A stretch of 64,000 nt of DNA from JBOHRN01 sp050732775 (lineage in GTDB: Bacteria > Gemmatimonadota > Gemmatimonadetes > Longimicrobiales > Longimicrobiaceae): contig JBOHRN010000055.1 of NCBI GenBank assembly GCA_050732775.1, forward strand, positions 52,137 to 116,136, read 5' to 3'. Below the pieces are notes generated by a model, which was not told the DNA's origin, searched no databases, and worked only from the letters and a program-made list of their open reading frames with translations. Positions 1 to 8,825 of the stretch are shown here, piece after piece. Each line of letters starts with the position of its first letter. The first letter of the stretch is position 1. Made by a program: the position numbers and the translations under genes.

Positions 1-1
1 C

Positions 2-1753
2 ACCGGCCGCGGCCGGGTGGTTATGCGCGCCCGCGCCCGGGTGGAAGAGCGCGAGGAAGGGCGCGCCGAGCGTATCGTGGTCAGCGAGCTCCCGTTCATG
101 GTCAACAAGGCCAAGCTGATCGAGCATATCGCCGAGTTGACGCGCGAGAAAAAGGTGGAGGGCATCGCCGCCCTGCGCGATGAGTCGGATCGCGAGGGGA
201 TGCGCATCGTGGCCGACCTGAAGCGAGACGCCATTCCGGAGGTGGTGCTCAACCAGCTCTACAAGCACACCTGGATGCAGAGCACCTTCGGGGTCATCCT
301 GCTGGCCCTGGCGGGCGGCGTTCCGGTGGTAATGAACCTGCGCGAAATGCTGGCCCACTTCATCGAGCACCGGCACGACGTGGTGGTCCGGCGCACCCGT
401 TATGAGTTGGACAAGGCGCTGGAGCGGGAGCACGTGCTGGAGGGGCTCAAGGTAGCGGTCGATAATATCGACGAAGTCATCCGCATTATCCGCGGCTCCC
501 AAACCACCGGCCAGGCGGGCGAGCGGCTGCGCGGCCGCTTCGACCTCACCGAACGCCAATCCGACGCCATCCTCAACCTGCGCCTGGCCCGGCTCACCGG
601 GCTGGAGATCGAGCAGCTCGAGTCGGAGCTCGCCGAGGTGCGCATCGACATAGCCGGCTACCGGAGCGTCCTGGAGAGCCGCGAGCGGCGCTTCTCCATC
701 ATCAAAGACGAGCTCGCTGAGGTGGTCGCCAAGTACGGTGACCCGCGCCGCACCGAGATCATCGACGACCAGGGCTCCCTCTCGGTCGAGGATCTGATCG
801 CCGACGAGGAGATGGTCATCACCGTGTCCCACACTGGTTACCTCAAGCGCTTGCCGGTCGATACCTACCGGCGGCAGGCGCGGGGGGGGCGGGGGATAGC
901 GGGCATGGACACCAAGGAGGAGGACTGGGTGGAGCACCTCTTTCTGGCCAGCACCCACGACTATCTGATGTTTTTTACCCGGCGCGGGCAGTGCTACTGG
1001 CTCAAGGTTCACCGCATCCCCCAGGCGGGCCGTGCCAGCCGGGGCAAGCCGGTGGTCAACCTCCTCAACATCGGCCAGGACGAGCGCGTGGCCGCGTTGG
1101 TGCCGGTGCGCGAGTTCAGCGACCGTCGTTACCTGCTCTTCGCGACCCGTGACGGGGTGGTCAAGAAAACCGCGCTGTCGGCGTACGGAAACGTCCGCTC
1201 GGTCGGCATCAACGCCATCAACATCCGGGCGGGAGACGAGCTCATCGGCGTTCAGCTAACCGACGGGACCAGCGACGTGGTGCTCGCGACCCGGCTGGGC
1301 AAGGCGATCCGCTTCTCCGAGCAGGACGTGCGCGAGATGGGTCGGGTGGCGGGTGGGGTGCGGGGAGTCCGGCTGGGCGGGGACGACCGGGTGATCGGCA
1401 TGGTGGCGACCACGGACGGCGGCGACGCCACGCTGCTGGTGGTCACCGAGCGGGGCATGGGCAAGCGCACCCGGGTAAGCGAGTACCGGCTACAGCGGCG
1501 GGGCGGAAAAGGTCTCATCAACATCCGCGTTGGCCCCAAGACCGGGCCGGTGGTGGCGATCAAGCCGATTTCGGGGGGAGACGAGTTGATGGTCATCACC
1601 CGGCGTGGCATCGTGAACCGCCAGTCGGCCGACGGCATCAGGGTGATCGGTCGCAATACGCAGGGCGTGCGGCTGGTGAACTTGGACCCGGAAGACACCG
1701 TGATGGACGTGGCGCGGGTGGTGCCGGAGGAAGAGGTGCCGGAAGGAGGGTAG
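2..1753 (+). CDS. gyrA: DNA gyrase subunit A, 3' part (5' end outside window)
   Basis: This is the C-terminal 583 residues of the gyrase breakage-reunion subunit, which cuts and rejoins DNA and wraps it to introduce negative supercoils. The reading frame is open to the left edge, so the catalytic Tyr and quinolone region are not visible. What remains is the tower/coiled-coil part (KAKLIEHIAEL, ALRDESDREGMRI) followed by the beta-pinwheel C-terminal domain. The first blade carries QARGGRG, a GyrA-box variant, and a later blade carries QRRGGKG, the layout I recall from Bacillus-type GyrA. A short acidic tail (PEEEVPEGG) ends the protein. The box makes gyrase rather than topoisomerase IV the better name. 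A second, complete A-type subunit lies at 22416-24845. Confidence 0.95.
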   Translation, partial: TGRGRVVMRARARVEEREEGRAERIVVSELPFMVNKAKLIEHIAELTREKKVEGIAALRDESDREGMRIVADLKRDAIPEVVLNQLYKHTWMQSTFGVILLALAGGVPVVMNLREMLAHFIEHRHDVVVRRTRYELDKALEREHVLEGLKVAVDNIDEVIRIIRGSQTTGQAGERLRGRFDLTERQSDAILNLRLARLTGLEIEQLESELAEVRIDIAGYRSVLESRERRFSIIKDELAEVVAKYGDPRRTEIIDDQGSLSVEDLIADEEMVITVSHTGYLKRLPVDTYRRQARGGRGIAGMDTKEEDWVEHLFLASTHDYLMFFTRRGQCYWLKVHRIPQAGRASRGKPVVNLLNIGQDERVAALVPVREFSDRRYLLFATRDGVVKKTALSAYGNVRSVGINAINIRAGDELIGVQLTDGTSDVVLATRLGKAIRFSEQDVREMGRVAGGVRGVRLGGDDRVIGMVATTDGGDATLLVVTERGMGKRTRVSEYRLQRRGGKGLINIRVGPKTGPVVAIKPISGGDELMVITRRGIVNRQSADGIRVIGRNTQGVRLVNLDPEDTVMDVARVVPEEEVPEGG

Positions 1754-1919
1754 CTGGGGGCACGAGCGCCCCGGCCCGGCACGGGCGTGGGACATGGATG
1801 TCCCGAAGGGCTCCGCCGAGGGGGAGGTTTCTCTTGTAATTTGGCGCTCCGGGTGTTGGCCCTCTTCTTGCCGAATCAGCTCCGTAAGTAGTTGCACGCT
1901 CCTTTTCCCAGCGGACCTT

Positions 1920-2882
1920 ATGGCTCTCGAGACCGCCGCCCTGCCCGCCACCAGGCGACGCCCCCCCTCTCCCCGCACGGCCGAGACGGGTACCATCTTC
2001 GTGGCCGACGACAACCCCGCCATCCTGGACGGGGTGCGGCGGGCGCTCAGCGCGCGCGGCCATGAGGTGCGCACCGCCGCCAGCGGCTCCGAACTGTTGG
2101 AGCTGTTCCTGGCTTCTCCCCGCCCCCCCGACCTCCTCCTCCTGGACGTGGTCATGCCGGGCCGGAACGGGCTGGAGGTGCTGGCCGAACTGCAGCGGGA
2201 CGAGCGCTACGCTGACCTGCCGGTGATGTTTATCACCGCCACCCGCGAACCGTCGCTGCCGGTGGCGGCGCTCCGGGGCGGGGCGGTTGACTTTCTCCCC
2301 AAACCGTTCCGCTTGGGCGAACTAATGGCCCGGGTGGAGCTACACCTGCGCAAGAGCCGCGAGCTGAAGCGGGCCCGCGCCAGCGCCAAGGTCCGGCTGC
2401 AGATCCTCGACACGGTGCGGGAGCTGGACCAGCTCCCCAACGCCGGCGCCATCTTCGACCTGGTCACGGCGCGTGCGGCGCGGGCGCTCGGGGTGCGTCG
2501 CTGCTCGGTGGTGCTAGCCGAAGAGGGAGACGGGTTCGGGCGGGTGGCCGCTTCCTCTGACGGCCGCTCGGTGTCGGGGCTCATCTTGGACCTGGACCGG
2601 TACCCCGAAATCCGGGCCGCGCTGCGTCGGTGGCGGCCGGTTCACGTGCCAAACGTGCACGACTCTACCATCTTCGCGTCCCTGCTCAGGGAGTGGCAGA
2701 AGGTTGGCTTCACCCCCCCTCTCAAATCAGTGGTGGTAGTCCCTTTCCGCCTGGGCACGGAGACCAAGGGAGTGTTCGTGATCCGGGCCCAGGAGGACGA
2801 GGAAGGGTTCGGGGAAGAGGCCGCCGAGTTCGCGGAAATGGTCGCCGAGGGGATGGTGCGGGTTTTGGAAGAGCGCGGCTAG
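1920..2882 (+). CDS. Orphan response regulator, REC-GAF
   Basis: 320 aa if started at the ATG at 1920; an upstream in-frame ATG at 1794 would add 42 residues that look non-coding. Residues about 24-135 form a receiver domain: acidic pair D30/D31, phospho-acceptor D76 in LLLLDVVMP, and K128 in FLPKPF. Residues about 155-318 look like a GAF sensor domain. There is no DNA-binding or enzymatic output, so it probably relays a signal through protein contacts or a ligand bound by the GAF domain. No histidine kinase gene lies nearby. Its stop codon interlocks with that of the convergent gene at 2879-3478. The partner and input are unknown. Confidence 0.85.
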   Translation: MALETAALPATRRRPPSPRTAETGTIFVADDNPAILDGVRRALSARGHEVRTAASGSELLELFLASPRPPDLLLLDVVMPGRNGLEVLAELQRDERYADLPVMFITATREPSLPVAALRGGAVDFLPKPFRLGELMARVELHLRKSRELKRARASAKVRLQILDTVRELDQLPNAGAIFDLVTARAARALGVRRCSVVLAEEGDGFGRVAASSDGRSVSGLILDLDRYPEIRAALRRWRPVHVPNVHDSTIFASLLREWQKVGFTPPLKSVVVVPFRLGTETKGVFVIRAQEDEEGFGEEAAEFAEMVAEGMVRVLEERG

Positions 2883-3478
2883 CCGGAGACGCCGGCCGCT
2901 CGGCTACTCTGCCCGTACGCTTCCGGGCGCACGGAGATGTAGAAGGTCTTGATGTACCTCGAATCGACTTCCATAAAGGCGCTGTCAGGCGCCGCCCCGA
3001 ACTTTGCGGTGCCCGGGGGGCGGGGGAGCGAGACGCCCAGGGTGTCGGCCAGGGCGTCGAACTCGGCCCGCGAGATGCGCCGTAGATAGCCGTTTAGCTC
3101 TAGCCGCCCGCCGAGGCGGGCTCCCCCCTCCGGCGGGGGTTGAAAGCGCAGAAGAATGCGCCGCCCGTCGACGCTCGCCGCCCACACCGAGTTGGCCCGG
3201 ACGGCCGAGGCAGCCGAGCCGGTGAAGCGGACCAGAGTGCCCACGTCCCGCTCGCCGATCGGGTCGATCTGCTCGAAGGGGAGCGGCTCGATGGGAATCA
3301 CCGGCGCCCGGTCGGCGCCGAAGCCAGCGGCAGCTCCCACCCCGCGCATACCCTCCTGTTCGGTGGGGTCGCCCCACACCGCGGCGGCGACCCACACCCC
3401 AATCCCGGCCAGGGCCAGAAGGGTGGTCCAGAGCCAGAGCCGGGAGCCGCCCGGGCGGGCAATGTGGATGTCAGCCAT
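2879..3478 (-). CDS. Single-pass membrane protein, unknown function
   Basis: 199 aa, not recognised. One hydrophobic segment at about residues 14-34 (LWTTLLALAGIGVWVAAAV) would anchor it in the inner membrane with the remainder outside the cytoplasm. Residues about 80-150 are beta-rich (GTLVRFTGSAASAV, RRILLRFQPP, LGGRLELNGYL) and could be an OB-like fold; that is inference from pattern only. It is transcribed away from the DsbA-like gene at 3566, with only 87 bp between the two starts, so the divergent promoters must sit there. It ends in a 4-nt stop overlap with the response regulator. Confidence 0.7.
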   Translation of the reverse strand: MADIHIARPGGSRLWLWTTLLALAGIGVWVAAAVWGDPTEQEGMRGVGAAAGFGADRAPVIPIEPLPFEQIDPIGERDVGTLVRFTGSAASAVRANSVWAASVDGRRILLRFQPPPEGGARLGGRLELNGYLRRISRAEFDALADTLGVSLPRPPGTAKFGAAPDSAFMEVDSRYIKTFYISVRPEAYGQSSRAAGVSG

Positions 3479-3565
3479 GCCAGACGGCCGCTCGCAAGGA
3501 GCGTGCTTGCCGGGAAGGGTAAAGAATCATTATTGTAACCTGATTCCCTCTTCCGAGCACTGAAC

Positions 3566-4309
3566 GTGGCTAAAAAGAACCAAGTCAAGAGTACTTCCCC
3601 GTCCCTCGCTCCCTTCTACTGGATCATGGCGGCCGTCGCCGTGGTGGGGGTGGGGGTGCTGGCGTACCAGCTGTGGGGCAAGCCCGCCCCCGCTACCGAG
3701 CCGGTGCGGGTCCAGCTCGACGCCGCGCGGCTCGCCGAGGTCCGGGGTATCTCCCTGGGAGACGAAGACGCCCCGGTGGAGATCCTAGAGTTCGCTGACT
3801 TCCAGTGTCCGGGTTGCGGCCAGTTTGCCATGCTCACCGCCCCTCTCATCAAGGAACGGATGGTAGGCAGCGGCCGGGTCCGGTACGTTTTCTACGACTT
3901 TCCGCTGGTGCAGATCCACCCTAACGCCTTCCTGGCCGCCCGGGCGGCCCGCTGCGCCGGCGAGCAAGAGCTCTTCTGGCCGTACCACGACTTCCTCTTT
4001 GGCCGCCAGTCGCGCTGGAGTAATGAAGGCGATCCTACCCCACTCTTCGTCGAGTACGCAGAAGAGGTCGGGGCCGACGCCGGGGCGTTCGAGTCGTGCC
4101 TCCGCTCCGACCGCTACGCTCGCGAGGTGACCGAGAGTATGCAGTTGGGGCTGTCGCTGGGGGTAGAAGCAACCCCCACTCTGATCGTGAACGGCAGGCG
4201 ACTGGTCGGTATCCCCAGCTTTTCCGAATTGGAGGAGATGGTGCAAGCCGAGCTCGAGGGCGCGGGCGGCGAAGCGGAGGCCCCGCCAGACACCAGCGCG
4301 GAGTCGTGA
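3566..4309 (+). CDS. Membrane-anchored DsbA-like thiol oxidoreductase
   Basis: 247 aa from a GTG start. An N-terminal transmembrane anchor (about residues 18-36) precedes a thioredoxin-fold domain of the DsbA/DsbG_4 kind facing the periplasm. The redox motif is C81-P-G-C84 in FQCPGCGQF, and a cis-proline loop follows (GVEATPTLIVNG). It should oxidise or shuffle disulfides in exported proteins. The VKOR gene starts inside its stop codon (GTGA), so the two are translationally coupled, and VKOR is the expected reoxidant of this protein. The C-terminal tail is acidic and low complexity. Family assignment is firm; whether it acts as oxidase, isomerase or reductase is not visible. Confidence 0.9.
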   Translation: MAKKNQVKSTSPSLAPFYWIMAAVAVVGVGVLAYQLWGKPAPATEPVRVQLDAARLAEVRGISLGDEDAPVEILEFADFQCPGCGQFAMLTAPLIKERMVGSGRVRYVFYDFPLVQIHPNAFLAARAARCAGEQELFWPYHDFLFGRQSRWSNEGDPTPLFVEYAEEVGADAGAFESCLRSDRYAREVTESMQLGLSLGVEATPTLIVNGRRLVGIPSFSELEEMVQAELEGAGGEAEAPPDTSAES

Positions 4310-4782
4310 GCACCGGGGCGGTCGGGGACGCCCCGGCCGGGAGTCGCTCGGAGCTGCCCCTGTTCCGCATGGGGGCCTCCGGGTTGGCCCTGGCCGGGCT
4401 CTTCGTGGCCGCTTACCTGGCCCTCTACAACCTCGGAGTCAGCGGCACGCTCCAGTGCGGGGAGGGCGGCGGGTGCAGCTTGGTGCAGGGCTCTGAGTAC
4501 GCCTGGTTCGCGGGTGTGCCGGTGTCGCTATGGGGGGTGCTGGGGTACGCCGTGATCCTGGCCGTGGCCATCGCCGGGACCACGCCAGCCCTAGCCCGGT
4601 CGGCGCGGATATCTACCGCCCTGGTCGCGCTCTCCGGCGCCGGAGCGGCCTTCTCCGGCTACCTTACCTACCTGGAAGCGGCCGTGATCAAGGCGTGGTG
4701 CCAGTGGTGCGTGGTCTCGGCCGTCATCATCAGCGCCATCTTCTTACTGGCGCTGGTGGACTGGCGGCGCGTCACCAGCTAG
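4306..4782 (+). CDS. Vitamin K epoxide reductase family protein (VKOR)
   Basis: 158 aa integral membrane protein that passes electrons from a DsbA-like partner to quinone, replacing DsbB. The loop pair C51/C57 (QCGEGGGCSL), the conserved GVPVSLWG and the active-site C132-Q-W-C135 are all present, with four hydrophobic helices. The GTG start at 4306 overlaps the stop of the DsbA-like gene by 4 nt. It ends 9 bp before the convergent second DsbA-like gene. Bacterial VKORs often occur fused or adjacent to thioredoxin-like proteins, which fits this arrangement. Confidence 0.93.
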   Translation: MSTGAVGDAPAGSRSELPLFRMGASGLALAGLFVAAYLALYNLGVSGTLQCGEGGGCSLVQGSEYAWFAGVPVSLWGVLGYAVILAVAIAGTTPALARSARISTALVALSGAGAAFSGYLTYLEAAVIKAWCQWCVVSAVIISAIFLLALVDWRRVTS

Positions 4783-4791
4783 CAGTAAGCG

Positions 4792-5511
4792 TCAAGTCGT
4801 TTCTTCGGTTTCCTCTTCATCGCCCTCCCCTCCGGTTTCCTCACCGTTGGCGCCTTCGGTGGCCAGGAGTTCCTCGATGTGGCCGCTCATCTCCTCGAAG
4901 CTAAGATGTCCGGCCACCGCCCGCTCCGGGCCCAGAAAAAAGGTGGGAGTACCGGTAACCCCGCTGCGCGCTCCCTGCATCAGGTCGTTGACCAGGATGG
5001 AAGCCACCAGATCGTTGGCCATGCAAGTCCGGAAGCTCTCCATCTCTACCCCGGCATCGCGGGCTATCTCCTGGTGATGGGCGAGCGGGCGGGTCTGGCC
5101 GCTCCAATCTTGCTGAGCGGCGAAGAGCCCGTCGTGTACCGGCCAGAACTTGCCTTGGGCGCCCGCGCAGAGGGCGGTCTTGGAGGCCGTCCACGCCTGC
5201 GGGTGGTTGGGAAGGGGGTAGTTGACGAAGATCATGCGCACCTTGCCGGTCTCGATGTAGGCGCTGTCTATCTGGGGCAAGGTTTCGGTCGCGAAGCGGG
5301 CGCAAAAGGGGCACTGGAAGTCCGAGATCTCCACGATGGTGACCGGCGCGTCTTCAGCTCCCTTGACCCGCGAGCGGTCCGCGCGCGCGATGATCGAGTC
5401 GAGCTGCACCTCGTCTCCGGCGTCCGCTTCCCGCTGCTGGCCCTGGGCGCAGCCGGGAGGAAAGGTGGCAATGAGCAGCAAGAAGGCGACGGGGTAAAGG
5501 CCAGCTCGCAT
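4792..5511 (-). CDS. DsbA-like thioredoxin-fold protein, probably exported
   Basis: 239 aa from the ATG at 5511; a longer upstream reading lacks coding character. The N-terminus is a signal peptide ending in PPGC (C21), an imperfect lipobox, so it is either a lipoprotein or a cleaved periplasmic protein. The thioredoxin domain carries C67-P-F-C70 (FQCPFCARF) and the cis-Pro loop GVTGTPTFFLG. Two further cysteines (ALCAG, RTCMAN) may form a structural pair. The tail is strongly acidic (GGEGDEEETEETT). It faces the DsbA-VKOR pair tail to tail, giving one locus with two differently tuned CxxC proteins (CPGC and CPFC) and a single reoxidant. Confidence 0.88.
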   Translation of the reverse strand: MRAGLYPVAFLLLIATFPPGCAQGQQREADAGDEVQLDSIIARADRSRVKGAEDAPVTIVEISDFQCPFCARFATETLPQIDSAYIETGKVRMIFVNYPLPNHPQAWTASKTALCAGAQGKFWPVHDGLFAAQQDWSGQTRPLAHHQEIARDAGVEMESFRTCMANDLVASILVNDLMQGARSGVTGTPTFFLGPERAVAGHLSFEEMSGHIEELLATEGANGEETGGEGDEEETEETT

Positions 5512-5682
5512 AGTAGTGTGATCGGGGTCGGACGTAAGTGGACGTAAGTTGGGGCAAGTTAAGTCACCCGCCGCTGCCAGTCCAGTTGAGCGCAGCGGGC
5601 GCGCGCAGCGGATTGGGGCAAGGGGAGCACCATCACGGTGCACGGGCTTGCGGGCCGGGTCGCGCCAGATGTATCTAACTGC

Positions 5683-5711
5683 TTGACAGATAATGATGTA
5701 GGGCAAATATA
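5683..5711 (+). promoter_or_regulatory. Candidate sigma70 promoter for the subtilisin gene
   Basis: A perfect TTGACA at 5683-5688 is followed 17 nt later by an A+T-rich AATATA (5706-5711), a weak -10. It lies about 75 bp upstream of the chosen ATG (5785), which has AGGAG at 5770-5774. The -35 is convincing, the -10 is not. Confidence 0.4.
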
Positions 5712-5784
5712 CGCAGCGGACCGGGGGTTGCTAAACAAAGCACGGTTCGCTCTCCCGTCCCCTCAAAGAAGGAGTAAGCCGAGG

Positions 5785-7317
5785 ATGAGCATCTCAAGTA
5801 GACGTTCACTGGCCGTGCTAGCGGCCGCCGCGCTTGCGGTCGCTGGCTGTTCGGACGACGCCCGCGCCCCGCTGCAGCCGGACGCCCAAGCCAACCAGGC
5901 CCCGGTCGTGCAGGCGGGTCCGGCCGGCGAGGTGATCCCCGACCGCTACATAGTGGTCTTCAACCCAGGCGTGGCCGACGCGCCGGGGCTGGCCAACCGG
6001 TTGGCGCGCGCCCACGGTGGTTCCATCCACTTCACTTACCAGCACGCCCTCAAAGGGTTCGCTGCCACGCTGCCCGCGCCCGCGGTAAACGCCCTCGGCA
6101 ACAATCCGAACGTGGCGTACGTCGAGCAGGACCGGGTGGTGACGATCTCGGCCACTCAAACCAACCCAACCTGGGGGTTGGACCGCATCGACCAGCGGGA
6201 CCTACCGCTCGACGACAGTTATACTTACAACGCCACCGGCTCGGGCGTGAGTGTCTACGTCATCGACACCGGCATCCGCACTTCTCACAACGATTTCGGC
6301 GGCCGGGCGTACGTGGGCTACGACGCCTTCGGCGGTAACGGGCAAGATTGTAACGGGCACGGCACCCACGTAGCCGGTACGGCGGGCGGTAGCGAATACG
6401 GCGTGGCCAAGGGCGTGGAGCTGGTGGCGGTAAGGGTGCTCGACTGTAACGGCTCCGGAAGTTACTCCGGCGTGATCGCCGGGGTGGATTGGGTAACCAG
6501 CAACCACCAGTCGCCCGCCGTCGCCAATATGTCGCTGGGCGGTCCGGCCTCTTCCTCGCTCGACGACGCCGTGGAAAACTCCATCGCCGCGGGCGTGACC
6601 TACGCGGTGGCGGCCGGGAACGACTACGGCGCCGACGCCTGCGACTCCTCCCCCGCCCGGGTGCCCACGGCCCTCACCGTGGGTTCGTCAACCTCGTCGG
6701 ACGACCGGTCGTCGTTCTCCAACATCGGAACTTGCCTGGACATCTTTGCGCCGGGTTCGAGCATTACCTCGGCGTGGCACACCAGCGACAGCGCCACCAA
6801 CACCATCAGCGGCACCTCGATGGCGTCTCCGCACGTGGCCGGGGCGGCGGCCCTCTACTTGGAGGGGAGCCCGGGCGCTTCGCCGTCCACGGTGTCAGAC
6901 GCCATCGTCAACAGCGCCACCCCCAACCGGCTCGACAACGTGGGGAGTGGCTCACCCAACCTCCTGCTCTATACCCTGTTTGACGACGGTGGGGGAGGCG
7001 GCGCGCCGTGTTCGGACTGCGAGCACTACGACGGCTACTTGAGCGGCTCCGGAGACTCCGAGTACCAACCGAACGGAAACTACTACTATAGCGGGTCGTA
7101 CGGTTACCACAACGGCTGGCTGAGCGGCCCGTCCGGAACCGACTTCGACCTGTACCTCTACAAGTGGAACGGCTCCCAGTGGGTGATCGTGGACTCGTCC
7201 ACCAGCGCCTCGTCCGAGGAAGAGGTGTCGTACTACGGCTCGCCCGGCTACTACGTGTGGAGGGTATACTCCTACAGCGGGAGCGGGTCGTACGACTTCT
7301 GGATGCAACGCCCGTAA
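5785..7317 (+). CDS. Secreted subtilisin-family (S8) serine protease, lipoprotein
   Basis: 510 aa. The ATG at 5785 was chosen because it starts a clean lipoprotein signal (AVAGC, lipid Cys C22) and is preceded by AGGAG. Residues about 50-126 are an I9 inhibitor-type propeptide (VIPDRYIVVFNPG, YVEQDRVVTI). The catalytic domain shows D161 (YVIDTG), H192 (NGHGTHVAG), the oxyanion Asn in AAGND and S345 (SGTSMASPH), close to the proteinase K/aqualysin branch. After a Gly linker, about 100 C-terminal residues rich in Tyr, Ser and Gly resemble a pre-peptidase C-terminal (PPC) domain, usually a targeting or folding module removed on maturation. It is a single-gene unit with its own promoter candidate and terminator. 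The substrate is unknown. Confidence 0.93.
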   Translation: MSISSRRSLAVLAAAALAVAGCSDDARAPLQPDAQANQAPVVQAGPAGEVIPDRYIVVFNPGVADAPGLANRLARAHGGSIHFTYQHALKGFAATLPAPAVNALGNNPNVAYVEQDRVVTISATQTNPTWGLDRIDQRDLPLDDSYTYNATGSGVSVYVIDTGIRTSHNDFGGRAYVGYDAFGGNGQDCNGHGTHVAGTAGGSEYGVAKGVELVAVRVLDCNGSGSYSGVIAGVDWVTSNHQSPAVANMSLGGPASSSLDDAVENSIAAGVTYAVAAGNDYGADACDSSPARVPTALTVGSSTSSDDRSSFSNIGTCLDIFAPGSSITSAWHTSDSATNTISGTSMASPHVAGAAALYLEGSPGASPSTVSDAIVNSATPNRLDNVGSGSPNLLLYTLFDDGGGGGAPCSDCEHYDGYLSGSGDSEYQPNGNYYYSGSYGYHNGWLSGPSGTDFDLYLYKWNGSQWVIVDSSTSASSEEEVSYYGSPGYYVWRVYSYSGSGSYDFWMQRP

Positions 7318-7334
7318 GCTTCTGCTGCCGGGAA

Positions 7335-7375
7335 GAAACGCCCGGAGCGCCGAAGCGCTCCGGGCGTTTCTTTTT
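7335..7375 (+). terminator. Intrinsic terminator of the subtilisin gene
   Basis: A perfect 16-bp stem (7335-7350 with 7355-7370) closes a CGAA tetraloop and runs directly into five T residues. It begins 18 nt after the subtilisin stop. Confidence 0.95.
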
Positions 7376-7488
7376 AACGCTACCTCTCCACACCAGAGCA
7401 ACCGGCGCCCATTGCGCCTCACCACCCCGCGGGCGTAAGTTAACGAGCTTCTGCCACCATAACCCGGATCGCCCTCGGAGCTTCCTCG

Positions 7489-8820
7489 TTGAAGGTCCTC
7501 CTGCTAGATTCCGACCGAACGTCCGTTCGGACGCTCCAGCCCGCTCCCAACGGTCTGGAGATCTCTAGTGCCCACGCCCAGACCGAAGGGTTACGGCTCC
7601 TGCGCGAGGGGTGCTGGGATCTGGTTCTGCTGGACGAAGACTTCTCGGGGGCGGGGGTCGAACTCCTCGCCCGCGTCAGCTCGCAACCGTCGGCCCCGCC
7701 GGTGGCGCTGCTCAGCTCGCGCCCCTCCATGGAGACCACGCTACGGGCTATCGACGCCGGCGCCATCGACGTGCTCTCCAAGCCCCCCTCGCGGGAGAAG
7801 CTGGACGAGATCGTCGCCACCCTGCGTAAGACCCGCAAACTCCGACCGCTCCCTCCTCCCCCCGGCCACGACCGCACCATCGTGGGCAACAGCCCGGGTA
7901 TGCTGGGGGTGTTCAAGTCCATTGCCCGCGCCGCCACTAGCAACGCCACCGTGCTCATACTGGGCGAGAGCGGCACCGGCAAGGAGATGGCGGCACGGGT
8001 GCTGCACGCCCGCTCCCGGCGAGCCGCGCGGCCTTTCGTGACCATCAACTGCGCCGCCATCCCGGAGAACCTGCTTGAATCCGAGCTTTTCGGGCACGAG
8101 AAGGGATCGTTCACCGGCGCCATCGGCCGTCGGGTGGGGCGTTTCGAGCGGGCCGACGGCGGCACCCTCTTCCTGGATGAGATCGGTGACATGTCTACCG
8201 CCCTCCAGGCCAAGATTCTGCGCGCCCTTCAGGAGCGGGAAGTAGAGCGGGTGGGGGGCGACGATCTTATCCCGGTGGATGTTCGCATTATTGCCGCCAC
8301 CAACCGCGACTTGGGCGTGGCTGTGCGCGAGGGCACTTTCAGGGAAGACCTCTACTACCGGCTGGCCGTGGTCAGCGTCCGCATGCCTCCGCTCCGCGAC
8401 CGGGGCAAGGATCTGGAGTTGCTCACCGAGCACTTCGCGGCCAGGTACGCCCACGAGCACGAGCGACCCATACGCGCGCTGGCCGAAGGGGTCATCGAGA
8501 CGCTCTACCGCCGCTCGTGGCCGGGCAACGTGCGCCAACTCCGCAATGTGATCGAGCGGGCGGTGGTGATGGCCGAGGGAGACGTGCTCCTGCCCGAGAA
8601 TCTGCCGTCCGAGCAGGGCTACCACCTAGCCGACGACGACGAGTTCTACGGACCTCTCTGCACGCTAGCCGAGATGGAGAAGAAGATGATACTGCGCGCG
8701 CTGCGCGAGAGTGGGAGTAGTCACACCGAGGCGGCCGAGATCTTGGGGCTCCACCGGAACACCATCCGGCGCAAGCTCAAGGAGTTCGGATTGAGTGTGA
8801 AGGGTGAAAGCCGGGCTTGA
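7489..8820 (+). CDS. Sigma54-dependent response regulator (NtrC family)
   Basis: 443 aa from a TTG start at 7489, supported by GGAG at 7477-7480 eight nt upstream. It holds an N-terminal receiver (D49 in LVLLDED, K98 in LSKPP), a central AAA+ domain that remodels sigma54 holoenzyme (Walker A GESGTGKE at about 159-166, the sigma54-contact loop as GSFTGA instead of GAFTGA, DEIGDM, and the R-finger region FREDLYYRL) and a Fis-type helix-turn-helix (TEAAEILGLHRNTIRRKL). It would activate genes with -24/-12 promoters in response to phosphorylation. No histidine kinase or rpoN is in the window, so input and targets are unknown. It is convergent with the TPR gene, 5 bp apart. Confidence 0.93.
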   Translation: MKVLLLDSDRTSVRTLQPAPNGLEISSAHAQTEGLRLLREGCWDLVLLDEDFSGAGVELLARVSSQPSAPPVALLSSRPSMETTLRAIDAGAIDVLSKPPSREKLDEIVATLRKTRKLRPLPPPPGHDRTIVGNSPGMLGVFKSIARAATSNATVLILGESGTGKEMAARVLHARSRRAARPFVTINCAAIPENLLESELFGHEKGSFTGAIGRRVGRFERADGGTLFLDEIGDMSTALQAKILRALQEREVERVGGDDLIPVDVRIIAATNRDLGVAVREGTFREDLYYRLAVVSVRMPPLRDRGKDLELLTEHFAARYAHEHERPIRALAEGVIETLYRRSWPGNVRQLRNVIERAVVMAEGDVLLPENLPSEQGYHLADDDEFYGPLCTLAEMEKKMILRALRESGSSHTEAAEILGLHRNTIRRKLKEFGLSVKGESRA

Positions 8821-8825
8821 TTAGC

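Noticed and set aside
1789..1804. Palindrome GGGACAT-GG-ATGTCCC after gyrA as a terminator
   Set aside because: The loop would be only 2 nt and no T-run follows; it could be a chance palindrome.
1794..1919. 42-residue N-terminal extension of the REC-GAF regulator
   Set aside because: The residues are Cys/Ser/Trp-rich with no receiver similarity; the ATG at 1920 fits the domain start.
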